Positions 11,501 to 26,500 of a stretch of DNA of 64,000 bases are shown here, one piece after another. Position 1 is the first letter of the stretch. The number at the start of each line of letters is the position of its first letter. The notes under the pieces were generated by a model. It was not told the DNA's origin, made no database searches, and saw only the letters and a list, made by a program, of their open reading frames with translations. The stretch is from Chinchilla lanigera. Its lineage: Eukaryota > Chordata > Mammalia > Rodentia > Chinchillidae. The position numbers were made by a program, and so were the translations under genes. The DNA is taken from the NCBI RefSeq assembly GCF_000276665.1, contig NW_004955446.1:12043999-12107998 (forward strand). The letters run 5' to 3'.

Positions 11501-14500
11501 ACATAGGTCATTAAAGTATATCCCATTGCAGTAAGTAGGCAGGAGTTCAAACAGTCCTGTGAAAATTTAACAGGGTAGATTAAATGGAAATATATTTACT
11601 ATAATGAAACTTGTCAAAATGAGAAGGAATCAAGTATTTACCATTATGGCATAATTACCTAGGTAAGCATGTTTTAAAGAAGGCAATACATACAAGAACT
11701 TAGCAGTTTTAAATACTGATTTGCTTGTGAAATAATTTCTGTTTAAGAAAACAAACTATATGATGAGAAAAAAAGTGTGAGTACCATGGAACATTGCTTC
11801 TGTTAAAATACAGATTACTTTATTGTGCATTAGACAGCTGTTTCCAAAGCTCAGTCACTCTAACGTCATGTTTTACTTTCGTTGTATCTGCTTACCATGT
11901 GTGAAATATAAGTTAATGTTTCTTAAAAATCTGTTTACTTTTTCATGTTAGGGTTTACTGTCATCACATATTTGTAACATGATGGATTTGAAGTGTTGTT
12001 TATAGTTTTTTCTTACTAGACTTGGCAACCAGTACCAGCTACTTAACATAGTATTTATGCTGTGTTACCTAAACTGGTCTTATATGTCAATCACACTTTG
12101 GAAAAACTGTCTTTGACTATCAAGAGTATACAAAACAACCTTTGGTGTTTGTAGATTACTTCAGTTTAGCATGTGATTTTCCCTTCTTCCACCAGGTGGC
12201 AACCAAAACTTTATACATGGTAAGTAGTTCATTTGTAAAAATTTTAATACCTGCAGTGGACTAGAAGATAGTATGCTGGATCTGCTAATCATTTTGGTGG
12301 AAATAAGGTCTAAATTTAGTTAGATGAAGGAACCTGCCTTTATAGGAGAAGGGTAAATATCAAAATCATTTGGATCATTTAGGGAAGTTTTTCAGACTGT
12401 GCAGTTTCTCTCTTTACTCACCATGGCTCCCCTCTCTTATTTTTCACCTTGTTTGGAGACAGCAAGGAATATGTATGGAGACAAAAAGGTTTAGAAATCT
12501 CTCATGTTGTATTTTATTTATTCCATTGACAGTTGCCAGTCTAAGGAATTGTTTCCTTGCTTTTCACAGACTTCATGGTTACCAGAAGTCTGGTATTCAG
12601 AATTGCCTCATACTCTGCTGCTGCTCTGGGACTATGCCCTGGGGGAGTTTACCATTCCAGCTAGCCTAGAACCAAATTGTGAAATAATTCATTTACTTTT
12701 GAGCTTTTTTCTTCTTTTTCAGTCTTCCTTTGTTTCTTTCTCTTTTCTCAGGACCGAGGGCTTTCATTTTCTGTATCCCCCAGTGTTAACCAAGGCAGGA
12801 ATTCACTCAGGCTTTACCCCGCTAGGAATGCTTTATGCACCATACTTTTCTTAGATCCCTTATCCACCAGTACTTATCTGTCCTATTCTTCTAAGGTTCT
12901 CTTATCACCTTGGTATTAGAATGGAAAACAATCTGATGTGGCAGAAAATTAGTCTATTACTTTTCCATAGTGATTTGCATTTTAACATGGAGAATCCTGG
13001 AAATATAAAATCCTAACCTAAAGGTTTAAGATTTTTCAAATTGATAACATTTTAAGTGCCCTGATAAGTCATTGGGGTAGAAGTAGGTATTTAAAACACA
13101 TAACATCTCTCATACCCTTCAGACATAACAGATATGGTATGGCATGTTGCTTTTTCAGAATGTGTGCAACACTGTGCATCTGTAAACTGGCTCTTTCTGT
13201 TCACTCGTTACTAATATTGTCACTGTAGAGCAGTTTGATTTGACTCTTTGGTAGTTGTGTCTGTAAGAGAGAGAATGGAGAAGACAAAAAACTCACTAAG
13301 ATAAAGTGAGTTTTATGTAAAATGGGTAAGTGTAGATTGTGGCCCAGTAACAATTATTAGAAGTGATTACTGAGATTTGGTGATTTTGTAGTTGGGGATT
13401 GTTATGGTTTAGATCTAAAATGTCCCCTTAAAGTCTCATGTGTTCAGAGGTAGAGCATTTCGAAGGTGATTGGATTATGGGGTCAGTATACTCATTAATG
13501 GATTAGTGTGCTATTGGGAGGTAGTGCCTGGTCAGAGATAATGGGTCTATGTGAGCATGAGCTGGAAGGGTAAATTTTTTATCCCTGGCACTTTCCTTCT
13601 CTCTGCTTCCTGGCTGCTATGGGGTGAATAGTTGTCTTCTGCCATACCCTTCCATCGTGCCATTTCTGCTTTGGGAGTATCTTGGTTACTTTTTTCTCGT
13701 TGCTGGGACAAAATACCTGACGCCCAAAATTAAGGAAGGAAAGGTTTATTTCGCTTACAGTTCGTGGAGGTTTCAGTCCATACTTGGCAGATTATAAGGC
13801 AGAGTGGCACATGGCAGAGAGCTACCTCTCTGGCGTCTGAACACAGCAAAAGCAACAAGCACACACCAGCGAGGAATGGGGGAGGAATGGCCTCAAGCAC
13901 TCTTTTCCTCTCCTTGCATATGCAAACTATCCACCCCAGGGCGGGTACAGCTCTCACACCCATAATCAAACTCTAAAAGGCTGCCCCATGGCCGCATGAG
14001 GCTTTGGGGGGACACACAGACATAAACCATAACAGGGAGTCAACCAGCCATGGACTGAACTCCCTGAAACTGTAAGCCAAATACATCTCTCCTCCTTTAA
14101 GTTGTGGGTGTCAGGTAGTTTGTGCTAGGGTTAAGAGAGTGACTAATACAGGGATTATATACAACAAAATAGAAGAGTTTGGGCTGGGTCGGTAGCTTAG
14201 TGGTAGAGTACTTGCTTAGCATGCATAAGGCGTGATCCCTACTAAGAAAGCAGGGAGGAAGGAAGGTAGTTGGTTAGTTAGTTTTCCCAGGAGGGCTGGT
14301 TTCCAGATCTGGATAAATCATATTTTGAGGAATTTGCCATCACTGTTAAACACATGGACAAGGACTACTCTATACCCTTTCCTTTCTTCGTTTTTTTCCC
14401 TACTCCATTTTCTTTCTACCTTTTTCCTCTCCCACATGAGCTGACTTTCGTCTCTTCTCTCCCACATCCCAGTTATTTTTTCCCCAAAAAACTACATATC

Positions 14501-17500
14501 TCTTTGCTAAATTCTTTTTTTTTTTTTTTTTTTTGGTTTTTCTCCGGTACCGGGAACCGAACTCACGACCTTGCACTTGCCAGGCAGGCGCTTTTGCCGC
14601 TGAGCTAAATCCCCAGCCCCTCTTTGCTAAATTCTTAAAGAGAATAATCTCAGCCTTGGAGTTAGAGATGCCTTCAATCTAAATATGACTTCGTTAGATT
14701 AAAATCTTATTTCTAGTTCTCATTGGAATCCTTTTATTCTCTCAGATTAGTTCTTGTAAATTTTTTCCTTCTTCCTCTTCTTCCAGATATCTTTGTTTGC
14801 TTAACTGTCTTCTTGTATCTGTTACCTGCTTGACTGAGTTGTGTCTCTCTTTCCTAAATCTGTCTTGTTAGAGTTTTACTTTTTGTTTAGATGCCTAGAA
14901 GTTAGGGTGCTTTATCTTCCTCTCTCCCTCTTTCATTAATATTATTTGGAAAAGCTTAAAAAAGGAGGGAGTCTGTTTGGATTTGATTAGTGTTCATTAG
15001 GACCATGTCAAAAGTGTGTTTTGTTGGGTTGAAAGGGCATGAAGGGTTAGATTACCATCTTTTTCTGTCTGCTCAATATTGTAACATATCCAAGTGTATA
15101 TTTAGTCAAGAGGGCTTTAGTGCAATAATACAATGATGCTACAAAACCAGTGAAGCCAAATAATGAAGCTTCTTTTAACAGACGTAAAACCAAACATTAA
15201 ATTTGTGATGGCACATGAAGTGCAAGCACCTTATTTAAGTGCAGTGGTAAGCTATAGATCGATGACAAAGAATTGATGTTATAAAAATCATATGTTTGGG
15301 TTGTGTATCTGGCTTTACTCTTATGGTCTAAATCTGAAATTGTCCCCAAAAGTCTGTTTTATAACCATTTTATGGCCTCTCTTAAATGAACATTTCTTCT
15401 TCTAGTCTGTTCTCTATTCCTTTATCATATAAGATATAATTACAAGGTCTTGTAAGTATTAGAAGATAAATGAATGCCTCCTCAGTTCAAGTTGGGAAAT
15501 ATGTTTTCTATAAAATAACATAGATAATTATTTGTTGCTATATTTATAAAATGCCTGGCTCACTGGGGTTGTAACTCAGTGGTGTAGCACTTGCCTAGCA
15601 TGTACAAGGCCCTGTGTTCAATCCTCAAAAGAGCAAAGAAAATGAAATGGCCTTTTAGGGACTGAAGCCTAATTTTAATTCATCTTAACCTGCAAAACTG
15701 GATTAGGGTAATCTAGAATTGCTCCTGTTTTGTATTGGCTCCCCAAAGCAAATGTACAGTAAATTCATTTTCTCTTTCTAAAGAAAATATTATTCTAGGA
15801 GTCAAATTATTTATACTGCTTTCCATATGCACCGGCAGGAACTTGATTAAAAAATAGCCAGGCATAAGAAGGGACAAGACTGGATGATGAAAATGTAGAA
15901 CCCAATACACAACAAAAAGAGACTGTCAGGTGATCCACAGAATGGAGTTAACAGACTTTTAAAGAACTGTGTATGTTCATGGAAATTAAAACAAGATTGA
16001 GAATTTTGGCATAGAGTAGAAATTTAAAAACTAAATTTGTGAAAATGTTTTTTTTTTTAAATTTTCTTTCTTCTTTTGTCTTTTGTAAGACAGGGTCTCG
16101 CTATACAGTTCAGGCTGACCTTGAGCTCACTTTGTAGCCCAGGCTGGCCTCGAACTCACAGTGATCCTCCTGCCTCAGCCTCCCGAGTGCTGGGATTACA
16201 GGCATGAGCCGCCACGCTCGGCGTGAAAATGTTTTTTAAAAAGAACCTCACAGAAGTTCTATAATTACAGTAAACCCAATTAAAAACATTCAGCAAAAAG
16301 TGTTGGCCTTGGTGATTGTATTTGTCACCTGATGCAGATTTTGCAAACAAAAACAAAATTTTGCCAAGTGCTTCTGTTTCTGCACCAAATTATTTGTGAG
16401 CCAAGGTACTAGTGTAATAACATTAAAAGCACGTACATGTTACATGTTTCTACTTTATGTAAATCTTCATATGTACATATATATGTCCAGGGATTGCGCT
16501 CAGAGACTTATGCAAGACAAGCATTTAACACTGAGCTATGGCCCCAGCCTGTCAGTGATTATTTCTGATGGGTAGCTATTTTCTTTGGTAACTCCTATGT
16601 CATCTACAATATAGGCAGTGTACTACTTTTCTAATGAGAACAAAGTTATTTTTAGAAGCATAGTGTTTCTATAATTTAGGAATAGTTTACACAAGTAGTA
16701 TATATAAATAGTATATAGGAAGTGAAAATGCCTATTTTCCTAAAAACTTGGTTTAAAATGCTAGTGCTTCTACAAGATGACATAAATTACTGGGATTTTT
16801 GGTTTGGTTTGATTTGGTTTTTTGTTTTTGTTGTTTTCTAGTTAGGGAAGTATTTGGGGAGGTGTGTAAAAATGATTCTGAAAAAAATTGGGACAAATAA
16901 ATATAATCCCATCACATAGAAGCAAGCATTGTTAAAGCTTTCTTCCTAGCAGCCTTTTATGTGATATTTTTAGAAGAAACCATACAGTATATATAATTTA
17001 ATATGCTACTTGCCAGCTTGTCTTGCCTTTCTTCTTTGCTTTCCTACTTCCATCTTCCCTCTCTCCCTCCCACTTCTCTTTTTTCCTATGTTCTGTTTTC
17101 TCTTTCTTCCTCTATCCCTTCATTTTGCCAGCAGTCATTAAGCCTTTATTGTGTGCCAGACACTGCTCAAACACATAATCTTACAACGAGGTCCAGGGTT
17201 CCTGAAGCTCTGATAAAGGGTTAAAAATATTTTTTAATATCATATATATGGATGTATAGCTTCGGAACTCATTTCTCATTAGAAAATATACTGTATTAAT
17301 CAGCTTTCCCATTGCTGGATGAAATAGCTGATACCCACAACTTAAAGGAGGAGAGGTTTATTTGGCTAATGATCTCAGAAGGTATAGTCGATGGTCAGTT
17401 GGCTCCAAGTCAGGAACATCGCAGCATAAGGCATGGCAGGGCAAAGCTGCTTAGTTCATTATGAGTGGGAAGCAGAGCAGGGGAAAATTAAGTGCTTCTC

Positions 17501-20500
17501 ACTTAATTTTCTTGTTGCTGAGACAAAGATCTGACACTCAAAAGTTAAAGGTGGGAAGGTTTATTTCAGCTCCCAGTTTGTAGATGTTTCAGTCCATAGT
17601 CAGCTGGCTCCAAGGCAGGATGGTATAGCAGAGGGGGATATTACAGCGTAGAAACACTCAATGACAGAGCAGGCAGAATGCAACAAAGCAGCAACAGCAA
17701 AGCAAACCTCTCTTTCCCTTTTATCCCGTCCAGGGTACAAGGTTTTTGGATGGTGTCACCCATACCAAGGGTGAGGCTTTTGTCTTTAGTAAATCTATTC
17801 AGCCACACGCAGAACTATGCTAATTCCAAGTAGTGAACTAATTTAGTGTCATACAGGCTTCACACTCAGCTTCACACACTGCCCTCTCAGGAGCCTGCCT
17901 GGCCTCCTAGGCCTTCTGAGATCTTACCTCACAGTGCTTGCATTCTGCACACACTTAAAACCAGCACCACATAGATGATGCCAAGGTCTGCCACTAGGTG
18001 GAGCAGCAGCCATGCTTTCCTCTCTCTTGGCTATAGGGGTGGAGTACCTGGATTGCTGAGCTCTGTGAACTCAATCCCAAGAAACAAATTCTGTAAATTC
18101 CTGCCATTCTGGAACATGGTGCTCTGGAACTCTTCTCAAAGCAAAGTCTTTCACCTTTGCACGTTTGAGGAATAAAGGCTGGAGTCCTGGTAGTAGTGCT
18201 TGTGATGTCTTCCAACCATCTTTTCTATTGTTCCTTTTCAGCAGCCAGCTTTTTCTGTGCTCCATCTTTGCAGTCCATAACTTTCTGGAGTTTTGATTCT
18301 GGCTAAATTGTAAACTTTTTAAGTCATTTGGTTGGGCCCTTTGCTGTTGATTCTCAATGTAAATCTGGTTAAAAGCCCCCAATGGTAGCCATACCACAGC
18401 CTCAACTTTAGACTGCTTTCAGATTTCATCCTCCAAATTAATTAGCCTGCTGTCCTTAATGTCAGTCTCAGGCAGTTTCTGGACCAGAGCAAAATGCAGA
18501 CGAATTTGCTTCCAAAGCATAACACACATGGTCTGGTGTCCAACAGCCAATACAGTCTTTGTGCCTAACTAAATCCGCCTGAGCCTGGTCTTTACCAGCA
18601 GCATTTCTCTCAGTATTCTGGTCTTCTGAGCTCTGACCAGAATCTCCCATCAAGTTTAGCTTACAACATTCCAGTGCTGCTGCTTTGGCTGGAATCTCCA
18701 AACCTTCCCAAATTGTTTCCACAAGCCAGTTAGAAAGGCTTCTGAACCATATGGCTGGGTAATGTCATAGCAGGGGCCCCACTCCTGATATCAAAATGTG
18801 TTTTAGTTCTTTTCTTGTTGCTGGGACAAAATACCTGACACTCACAACTTTAAGGAGAAAACGTTTACTTCAGCTTATAGTTTGTAGAGGTTTTGGTACA
18901 TAGTCGGCTGGCTCCAGGGCAGGATGGCATGGCAGAGGGGCATCACAGAGGAGAAATAGTCCATGCCAGCACCAACAGAAGGCAGTAGTAGCCAAGCAAG
19001 CCTCCCTTCCCTTTTATCTCCTTCTGGCTGGAAGCTTTTTGAGTGGTGCCACTCACTCCCAGGGTGGGGCTTCTGTCTTCAGCAAATCCATTCACCCAGA
19101 ACTATGCTAATTCCAAACAGTAGACTAATTTAGTACAACACACCCTTAATCCCAGTATCATATGCCCTAGATCCAGCCAGCCCTGAAAAGCACCATCTAT
19201 GAGGGCATGAGACTTTGGAGGACATCTAAATACAAGCCATAACAAATGCCCAAGAGGAAGGGGCTAGGGACCATCTTAGTGTGCTAATCCCGTAGTTGAC
19301 TTCCAGCCAATCAGGCTGAAAATTAAGCTTAACCATTATATCCCACCACTTGTCAACTAATAATTGTTAGTTAATAAATTTTGCCTAACATGGTATAACT
19401 ATCATGCATGCAATCAAAAAGTGCAGTAATTCCTTACCCAAAGTCCAACAGTTCTAGCATTGTTTAAACCCCAAGTCAATGAAAGTCTCTTCTGAAACTC
19501 AAGGCAAACTTTTAGCTGTGACTCTCTATAAAAGTAAAAACAAGTTATGTAATGCCAAGATATAGTGGCACAGGGTAAACATTCTTATTCCAAAGGGAGG
19601 AATACGAAGGTAAGAAAGAGACCAAAATAAGACCAAAACCTAGTAGGGCAAACATTAAGTCCTGTAGCTCCATTGTCTGGCATGCAGGATACATGGTGAT
19701 GAGGTGTGAATTCCAGAGGTCTTGGATGGCCCCATCCCAGTGACCTTGGTGGTTGTACCTTTGGACTAGCTTTCTTATGTTTGCAGTTCCTGGAGAGATG
19801 TTCCACATTCTAGAAATCTCCAAAGCAGCTTTGGCTTCATAACCGTAGCTTAACAGACTGCCCTTGTGGAGGCTCCTTTGAAATTAAGATGGAGGCATTT
19901 TTGACCACACAACTCTTACATTCTGTATGCCAGTGAAAGCACTATACATGGATGACACCAAGGTCTTCTGCCAGTGGGAACAGTAGTCAGGCCCACTTGG
20001 AGCATGGCTGCAGTGGGCTCTGAGTTCCTGGATGGCTGAGCACAGTGAAATGAATTGTGGGGAACCAGTTTCCTAGGCATCCCTTCTCAATCAGACAACC
20101 CAGAGACCTTCTCAGATGAAGGATTTGTGCTTCTTTACCAGCTCTAAGTTCCTGAGTGGCCTTCAGTGGTATAGAGCAAGGTTAGCAAATTTTTTTTACA
20201 AACAACCAAATAATAAACATTTTGGGTTTTGTGGGCAGATGGCCTCAACTTTGCTGTTGTGGTGGGAAAGTTGCCACAAATGTTACATAGTCACATGGGC
20301 CTGGCTATGTTAAACTAAAACTTTATTTATGAAAACAGTCCATGGACCTGGATCACTGGGCTCCAGTTTTCTGACTGGTCCTCTGCCAAAAGGAACTCCA
20401 GGGGCTCAAGTATAAGCATGTATAGGGTCTGATACTTGATATTGCTATGACCCCTAGGAATACCTCTTGCATTGTTTGTGGAGAAGTTAAAAAAGGTAAG

Positions 20501-23500
20501 GCTCACACACCTTAATTTCGCTCTACACCTACAATTGCTTATAAAAAAAAAGGTTCTGATCAAAATAGCTCTTCGGACAATAAAACAGCAGAATAGTTAC
20601 TAGCCTCTTCCTAAACTTCATGCTCTCAAGCAAACCTGTAGTCTTTAATAAACTGATCCTAAAACTATAGGTACCATAAATCCTAGGGTTAGAAACAGGC
20701 TAAGAACAATAGATAAGGGGAAAGCACCAGATTTCAAAGAATAGTAAAAAATTTTACAATAAAATTTGCCCTAAAGAATCACTGAAATGCCAAAAAAAAA
20801 TTGTTGTAGGCATTTGTCTATATTAGAAATTCTTTCTAAATATCATCTTAAATATATATTATTTACCTGTAAGTAGTTTAAGGATATGTTTAAATGTTAA
20901 ACTGTTTGCCATTTAAATTAGTTTAAACAACATTATGCTTATCAGTTTCTTCATAGTTTTATACTGTATTGTGATTTCCTAATACTCTCAAAGTACAGTT
21001 ATTAAAATAAAGAGTAAAAACACATTAAGGCTTCATGATACCTCGAGCCAAATTAAATTCTAGAAAGACTGTTCCAGTGTATGAGGTGTGATCAAAATAT
21101 ATGGTAAATGGTAATTTTTTAAAATATTTATTATAGTACAAGACAATTTGCCATTAATCCCCCACAAAATACTCTCCCTTTTTTCAAACACACTTATCCT
21201 ATCATTCTTGCCATTCAGCAGACCAGTCCCAGAATAACAGACCAGTCCCAGAATAACAGACCAGTCCCAGAATAACAGGCTCAAAAAAATAACAGGTCAA
21301 AAAAAATTTTTTTTGTTTTTTTTTGAGACAAGGGCTCACCATGTAATCTAGGCTGCCTTGAACTCACTATGTAGCCCAGGCTGGCCTCAAACTTGCATCG
21401 ATCCTCTTGTCTCATCCTCCCAAGTGCTGGGAGTACAGGTATGAGCCACCACACCTGGCTCCTGCCACTTTTTGAAGCAATTCTGAAAGTTACATAGGGT
21501 GAATGCTGCCACTACATGCCATCCAGTGGAAAGGCAGGCTTGTAAAAACATTATGGTGTGTCTTCATTTACTATATTAACTGGTTCTTGCATCATGCAAC
21601 TTCTGGCGCTTCACTGAAGTCAAAAAACTGTGAAAGGTAAATGTTTTTAATCAGTTCAGGAGATTGAGTCAACCACAGCAACATAAAGACACTCATGGAA
21701 GGGGACTTGGAGAACTACTTGAGAAAGTGGCAAGAACTGTGGAATATATGTGCTTGAACTAAGTGGGAGTATTTTGAGGAGGATGGATGGCAGTGTATCT
21801 TCCACTGCAATAAATTCTTTAAAAATATTTAACATTCACTGTATTTTCCGATCATACTACAGACACAGTCCTACCAGCTGTATGTGAGAGTTCCTAATTC
21901 AGTATACCTTTTCTAGCCTGATTATTTTCTTTTTTCCTAAAATACACCTTGTGTTTTGCTTATAAAACTTTCCTGTATGTAAAAGTTGATAGGAGCCAGT
22001 TGGCAGGGCAGGTTTCATCTTGGACTCTTGCCTTACCCAGGCAGTTCTGTTATTTTGGGATTGGTCTGCTGAATACTGTAACATGCCATGAAACTAGCAA
22101 TGGATTCTGGTCAGGGTACTTTAATGTTTGCCATTGAAAATACAGCCATCATCATCTGAATAGTTTGTGTAGACCATTTGTTGCTAGCGTCTTTCCAATG
22201 ATAAAGCAGAAGTTCTCTTTGTTTGCCTTGTTGAGAGTCATGATGAAGACTCCTAAGGCTTAATAGAATCCTTTCTTAAGTGTGTCAATCTGTGTTGTGC
22301 TGCTATCCATAACAGGGTACCTGAGACTAGGTTATTTATAAAGAATAGAAATTTACTTTGTCACAGTTCTAGAAGCTAGGAACGCCAAGATCACCTTTTT
22401 GGTCTGGTGAGGACTGTCTTGCTATGTCTTCACATGGTAGAAAAGCTGAAGAGCAAGAATCCATGCTGTGTAAAGCCTCTGTTATAAAGGCCTTGATACT
22501 GTTAGTGAAGGAGAAGCCCTCATGGCCTTATCACTTTGTTGACCCCATCTCTCAGTACCATCACATTGGCAATACCTGAATTTTGAAGGAGACACATTTA
22601 AGCCATCATATTATACAATGGGAGACAAATAAGAGGTACCTTTTCATTAGTGATCTATTTAAAGAGTAGATGTGTTTCTGTTTTTGTGTTTTCAATTTCT
22701 AGACAATAGATTAAGATGACAAAAGTAGACCGAGGTTGGTGATAGGACCTGTAGTCCCAACTACTCATAAGGTTCAGGCAGGGAGATTGCTTGAGCCACA
22801 GTGCTTAAGGCTTGGCTGGGCAACATAGGGAGGTTCCATGTCAAAAAGAAAAAGACAAAAGATCTCAAAGGAATTTTAGTATTTATTTGAAGAATGAGAA
22901 ATATATGATTTAGTGTATTTTTTTAATTTTAATTTTAAAAAATAAAGGAAAACATTAACAGACATCCATTTATAAAATAGCATAAGAACAATACAAACAA
23001 AACAGTTACAGAAAAAGTGGTAGGAAATTAACAGTGGTTGTTGTATTACTTATTGATATCTTCAAAGTGGCTTCTCTGGAAAACAGACACATACAAGATT
23101 GATCAAACGAGTAATCATTAACTGTTCCTTTCTGTGGAGCAATAGAAGACAATAGTACAACTATGTTAGCTATCCTGTATATACATACTTACATAATTTC
23201 CTCTTCTTTCCCTTCTCTTTTCCCACACCCCAGTTGCCCTTTACTTTTGAGCATTTTCCTTTCATTTCACAATGTCTGTCATACCTCCTAGTTCTTATTC
23301 ACTCTTTCAGGTCTTACACTAGTGAGACAATATGATACTTACACATGCAGGTCTGATTTATTTCACTTATGAGTATGGTCTCTAGTTGTGACCATTTACC
23401 TATAAAAGCCTCAAGTTTATCTTTCTTTATAGCTGAGTAATATTCCATTATATAAAAGTACCACAATTTTTTTATCCAATCCTGAGTGGATGGACATGTG

Positions 23501-26500
23501 GGTTGCTTCCACAATTTAGCAATTACAAATTGCACTGCTGTGAACCTGGGTGCACTTATGTTGCTGTGATATGATGTTTTCAGATCTTCTGGGAAAATAC
23601 CCAGCAGGGAGATAGCTGGGTTGAATGGGACCTCTAGACCTAGTTTGTTGAGGAATTTCCAAACTGATTTCCACAGTGGCTTCACCAGTCTGCATTCCCA
23701 CCAGCAGTGGAGAAGAGTTCTTATTTCTCCACAGCCTCGCAAGAATTTGTTACTGGCTATCTTAATGATAGCCATTCTTACTGGGGTAAGGTGGAATCTC
23801 AATGTTGTTTTAATTTGCATTTCTCGAGTGACTAATGATGTTGAACATTTTCTCATGTATTTATTTGCCATTTGTATTTCATATCTGAGAAGAGGGTATT
23901 CATCTCAGCTGCCCATTTTTGGATTGGGTCTTTGAATTTGGGGGTGTTGATGTTTTTTAATTCTTTGTATGTTCTAGGTAGAAGACCTTTGTCCGAGGGA
24001 CAGTCAGCTAAAATTTTTTCCCAATTTGTGGGTTTTATTTTGACTCTGCTGGTGATTTCTTTAGATGTGCAGAAACTTTTCAGTAGGATGAGATTCGGGT
24101 TGTTAATTCTTTGAAGTATTTCACGGGCAGTTTGGTTTTTGTTCATGAACTCTCTGCCTACCCCTGTGTCTTCAGGGTTTTTACCTACTTTCTCTTCCAA
24201 AAGATTTAGTGTTTCTGTTTTAATATTGAGATCTGCGATCCATTTTGACTTGAGTTTGGTGCATGGTGATAGACTTGGGTCTATTTTCAGTCTTTGGCAA
24301 GTGGCAAGCCAATTTTTCCAGCACCATTTATTAAAGAGGCTATCGTTCTTCCAGTGAGTTTGTTTGGCCCCTTTATTAAAGATTAGGTGGCTGAGTGTGT
24401 TTGTGGTTGTGTAATCTACTTTTGTTGTCTTTCTAGTTTCTTTAGAAAGGAACTTTTAAATTGCTAGCCTGTTAGTTTTCTTATTGCTGACTCCCCCTAC
24501 TCATGCGCTATAGTCAAGTTATGAAACTGGAAATTTTATCTTTTCCAGAAATTCTTTTGGTAAATTTGTATAAGAGGGAGAGTAATAATTGGCATAGCTT
24601 TGCTGGCTGAAGCCTAGCCATTATTTATAATTATATCTTCTATTTATAATTAAAACAAACTCTTTACTTCGAAATAGTAATAATACTCTTCTTAATTATT
24701 ACACTTAAGTAAATTGAGACAACTTATAATTTATTTTGGCATTCCCATGAAGTGTATAAAAAGACGAGCCCTTTGGAGAATTGTTCCTTCTTGAGAAATT
24801 TTCTTACATTGCTAATCTCCTGTTGTGGAATTTCACTCATGAGGTCTCATTTGGAATTACTCTAAGTGGAAGATGGGATGGAGTGGTGGTGTTACTATTT
24901 GTATTAGTCGACAGAAAAATTAAAGAACATTTTTGTTGATATTTACTTACTGATGCATCTAGCACCTTTACTTGGTTGAAATGTTCCTGCTGTTTATATA
25001 GTGCTCAAATCCTTATTTCAGTGGTGAGACAACAAAAGAAAAAAAAACGCAAACCTTACGTTTCTGTTACTGATTACTTTATAGCCATAAAACAAGAGAT
25101 TGTCTTTAGCACAGTAGAATTAAGACAGTAATTTATGTAAAATTTCTGAAAACCAAAACTTGAAAGCTTAAATTAGTTTGAAAAGAATTTTGAAATCCTT
25201 TCTTTGCAGAATCTGTATTTACTTAAAATATAAGGGCCTAAGAATTAATTTTCGGTCAAGTTCTTTGTCCATATGTTTTTAATAAAGATGTTTACTTATA
25301 ACAGCTTAGAACTCTAAAATAGGGAGTCCATCACCTTCAACTAAGTGTTATTAACATTTATTTCTTTTCAAACCTTTTTCGTCATGTAATTCTCATCAGT
25401 TAAAAAATAGCAACCTAAAGAAATGAAACTGTATGTGTGTGTGCGTGTGTGTGCTTATTCATTTGCACATACACATTTTTATGTACCCTGTGTAACACAC
25501 ATAATAATAGAAATTTTTAATTGTAAGAGGGTAGTAATATTCTGATAAAATTAAATTGTATTACTAATAAAATAACTTTCTCACTTTATAATTGTCTTGG
25601 TTACTTTTCTGTCATTGATGAGACGAAATACCTGATGTCCAAAGTTAAAGAGGGAAAGGTTTATTTAGCTCACAGTTTGTGGAGGTTTCAGTCCATAATC
25701 AGCTGGCTCCAGTGCAGGTTGGCACATGGCAGAGGGCAACAGTTCATGGTGGAGGAAAACAGCAAAAGCAGTAAGAGCAAAAAGGGAGGAGCAGCGAGCA
25801 GGCCTCTTTCCCTCCCTTATATTATATGCAGGTTGCCCACCCCAGAGCAGGTGTAACACCCATAATCCCAGGATTGGATAATGAATCAGTCACAAACTCT
25901 AGAGGCCCACCCCATGACTGCACGAGGCTTTGAGGGGACATCTAGATACAAACTATAACAATACTATTAGTAATAGGCATATTTTTTTAAACTCTTACAA
26001 CACTTTGGCACACTGTAATTGAGACAGATTTAAAGTTCATTTTAGTCACATCCAGCAATTATATGATGATATTGTTGAAATTTACCTGATGCTTTTTTTT
26101 TTTTTTACATTTAGTGATCATTAGTTTGTATATGCTGGTATTCAGTGCAGTTTTTAAAGTTCAAAGTACTATATTTTTGTTGGTTTAATACTGTTAAGTT
26201 AGAAACAACTGGTAGGTTTGTTTACCTTTCTTGTTCTCTCTCCAGTTCCCCAACTTTTTACTTTTCCACTTTTCTGCCTTACCTTTCATTCCAATACCAT
26301 CCCTGCTCTATTTTATTACTCAATTCCAGAAACCACCTGCCCTTCAAACACACACAGGAACACAGCACAAAACAAAGGAAGAAATGTTGATTTTAAGAAA
26401 GCCCTCAAAAAGTGGCAAATCTTTCCGCCGAGGAAAGAGGAGGGTTTGCTGAGTAGAACCACCCTTTCCACTGCTACATCTTGGTGCCTCCTAGCCATGT

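Larger units (their letters stand above)
21080..21860 (+). mobile_element. Mariner-type DNA transposon relic
   Basis: Terminal repeats: atgaggtgtgatcaaaatat at the left and, reversed, the end aacattcactgtattttccg atcata at 21831-21856. Near the right end [12 protein letters not shown] (21702-21737, +) resembles the mariner transposase C-terminus (F..KWQ.RW). A B1 SINE sits inside. Length about 640 bp without it, so internally deleted. Confidence 0.75.

Noticed and set aside
12370..12854. Overlapping frames of 99 and 116 codons on +
   Set aside because: Two shifted frames in the same pyrimidine-rich intronic stretch; neither has a recognisable domain.
14160..14255. Possible tRNA-Ala gene
   Set aside because: The 5' half and anticodon arm look like tRNA-Ala, but the T arm and acceptor 3' side are broken; it belongs with the tRNA-derived SINEs.
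18071..18397. 108-codon minus-strand frame as a host gene
   Set aside because: It lies between MaLR LTRs next to a MaLR primer-binding region and has a counterpart at 60322-60693; it is a gag-like remnant.
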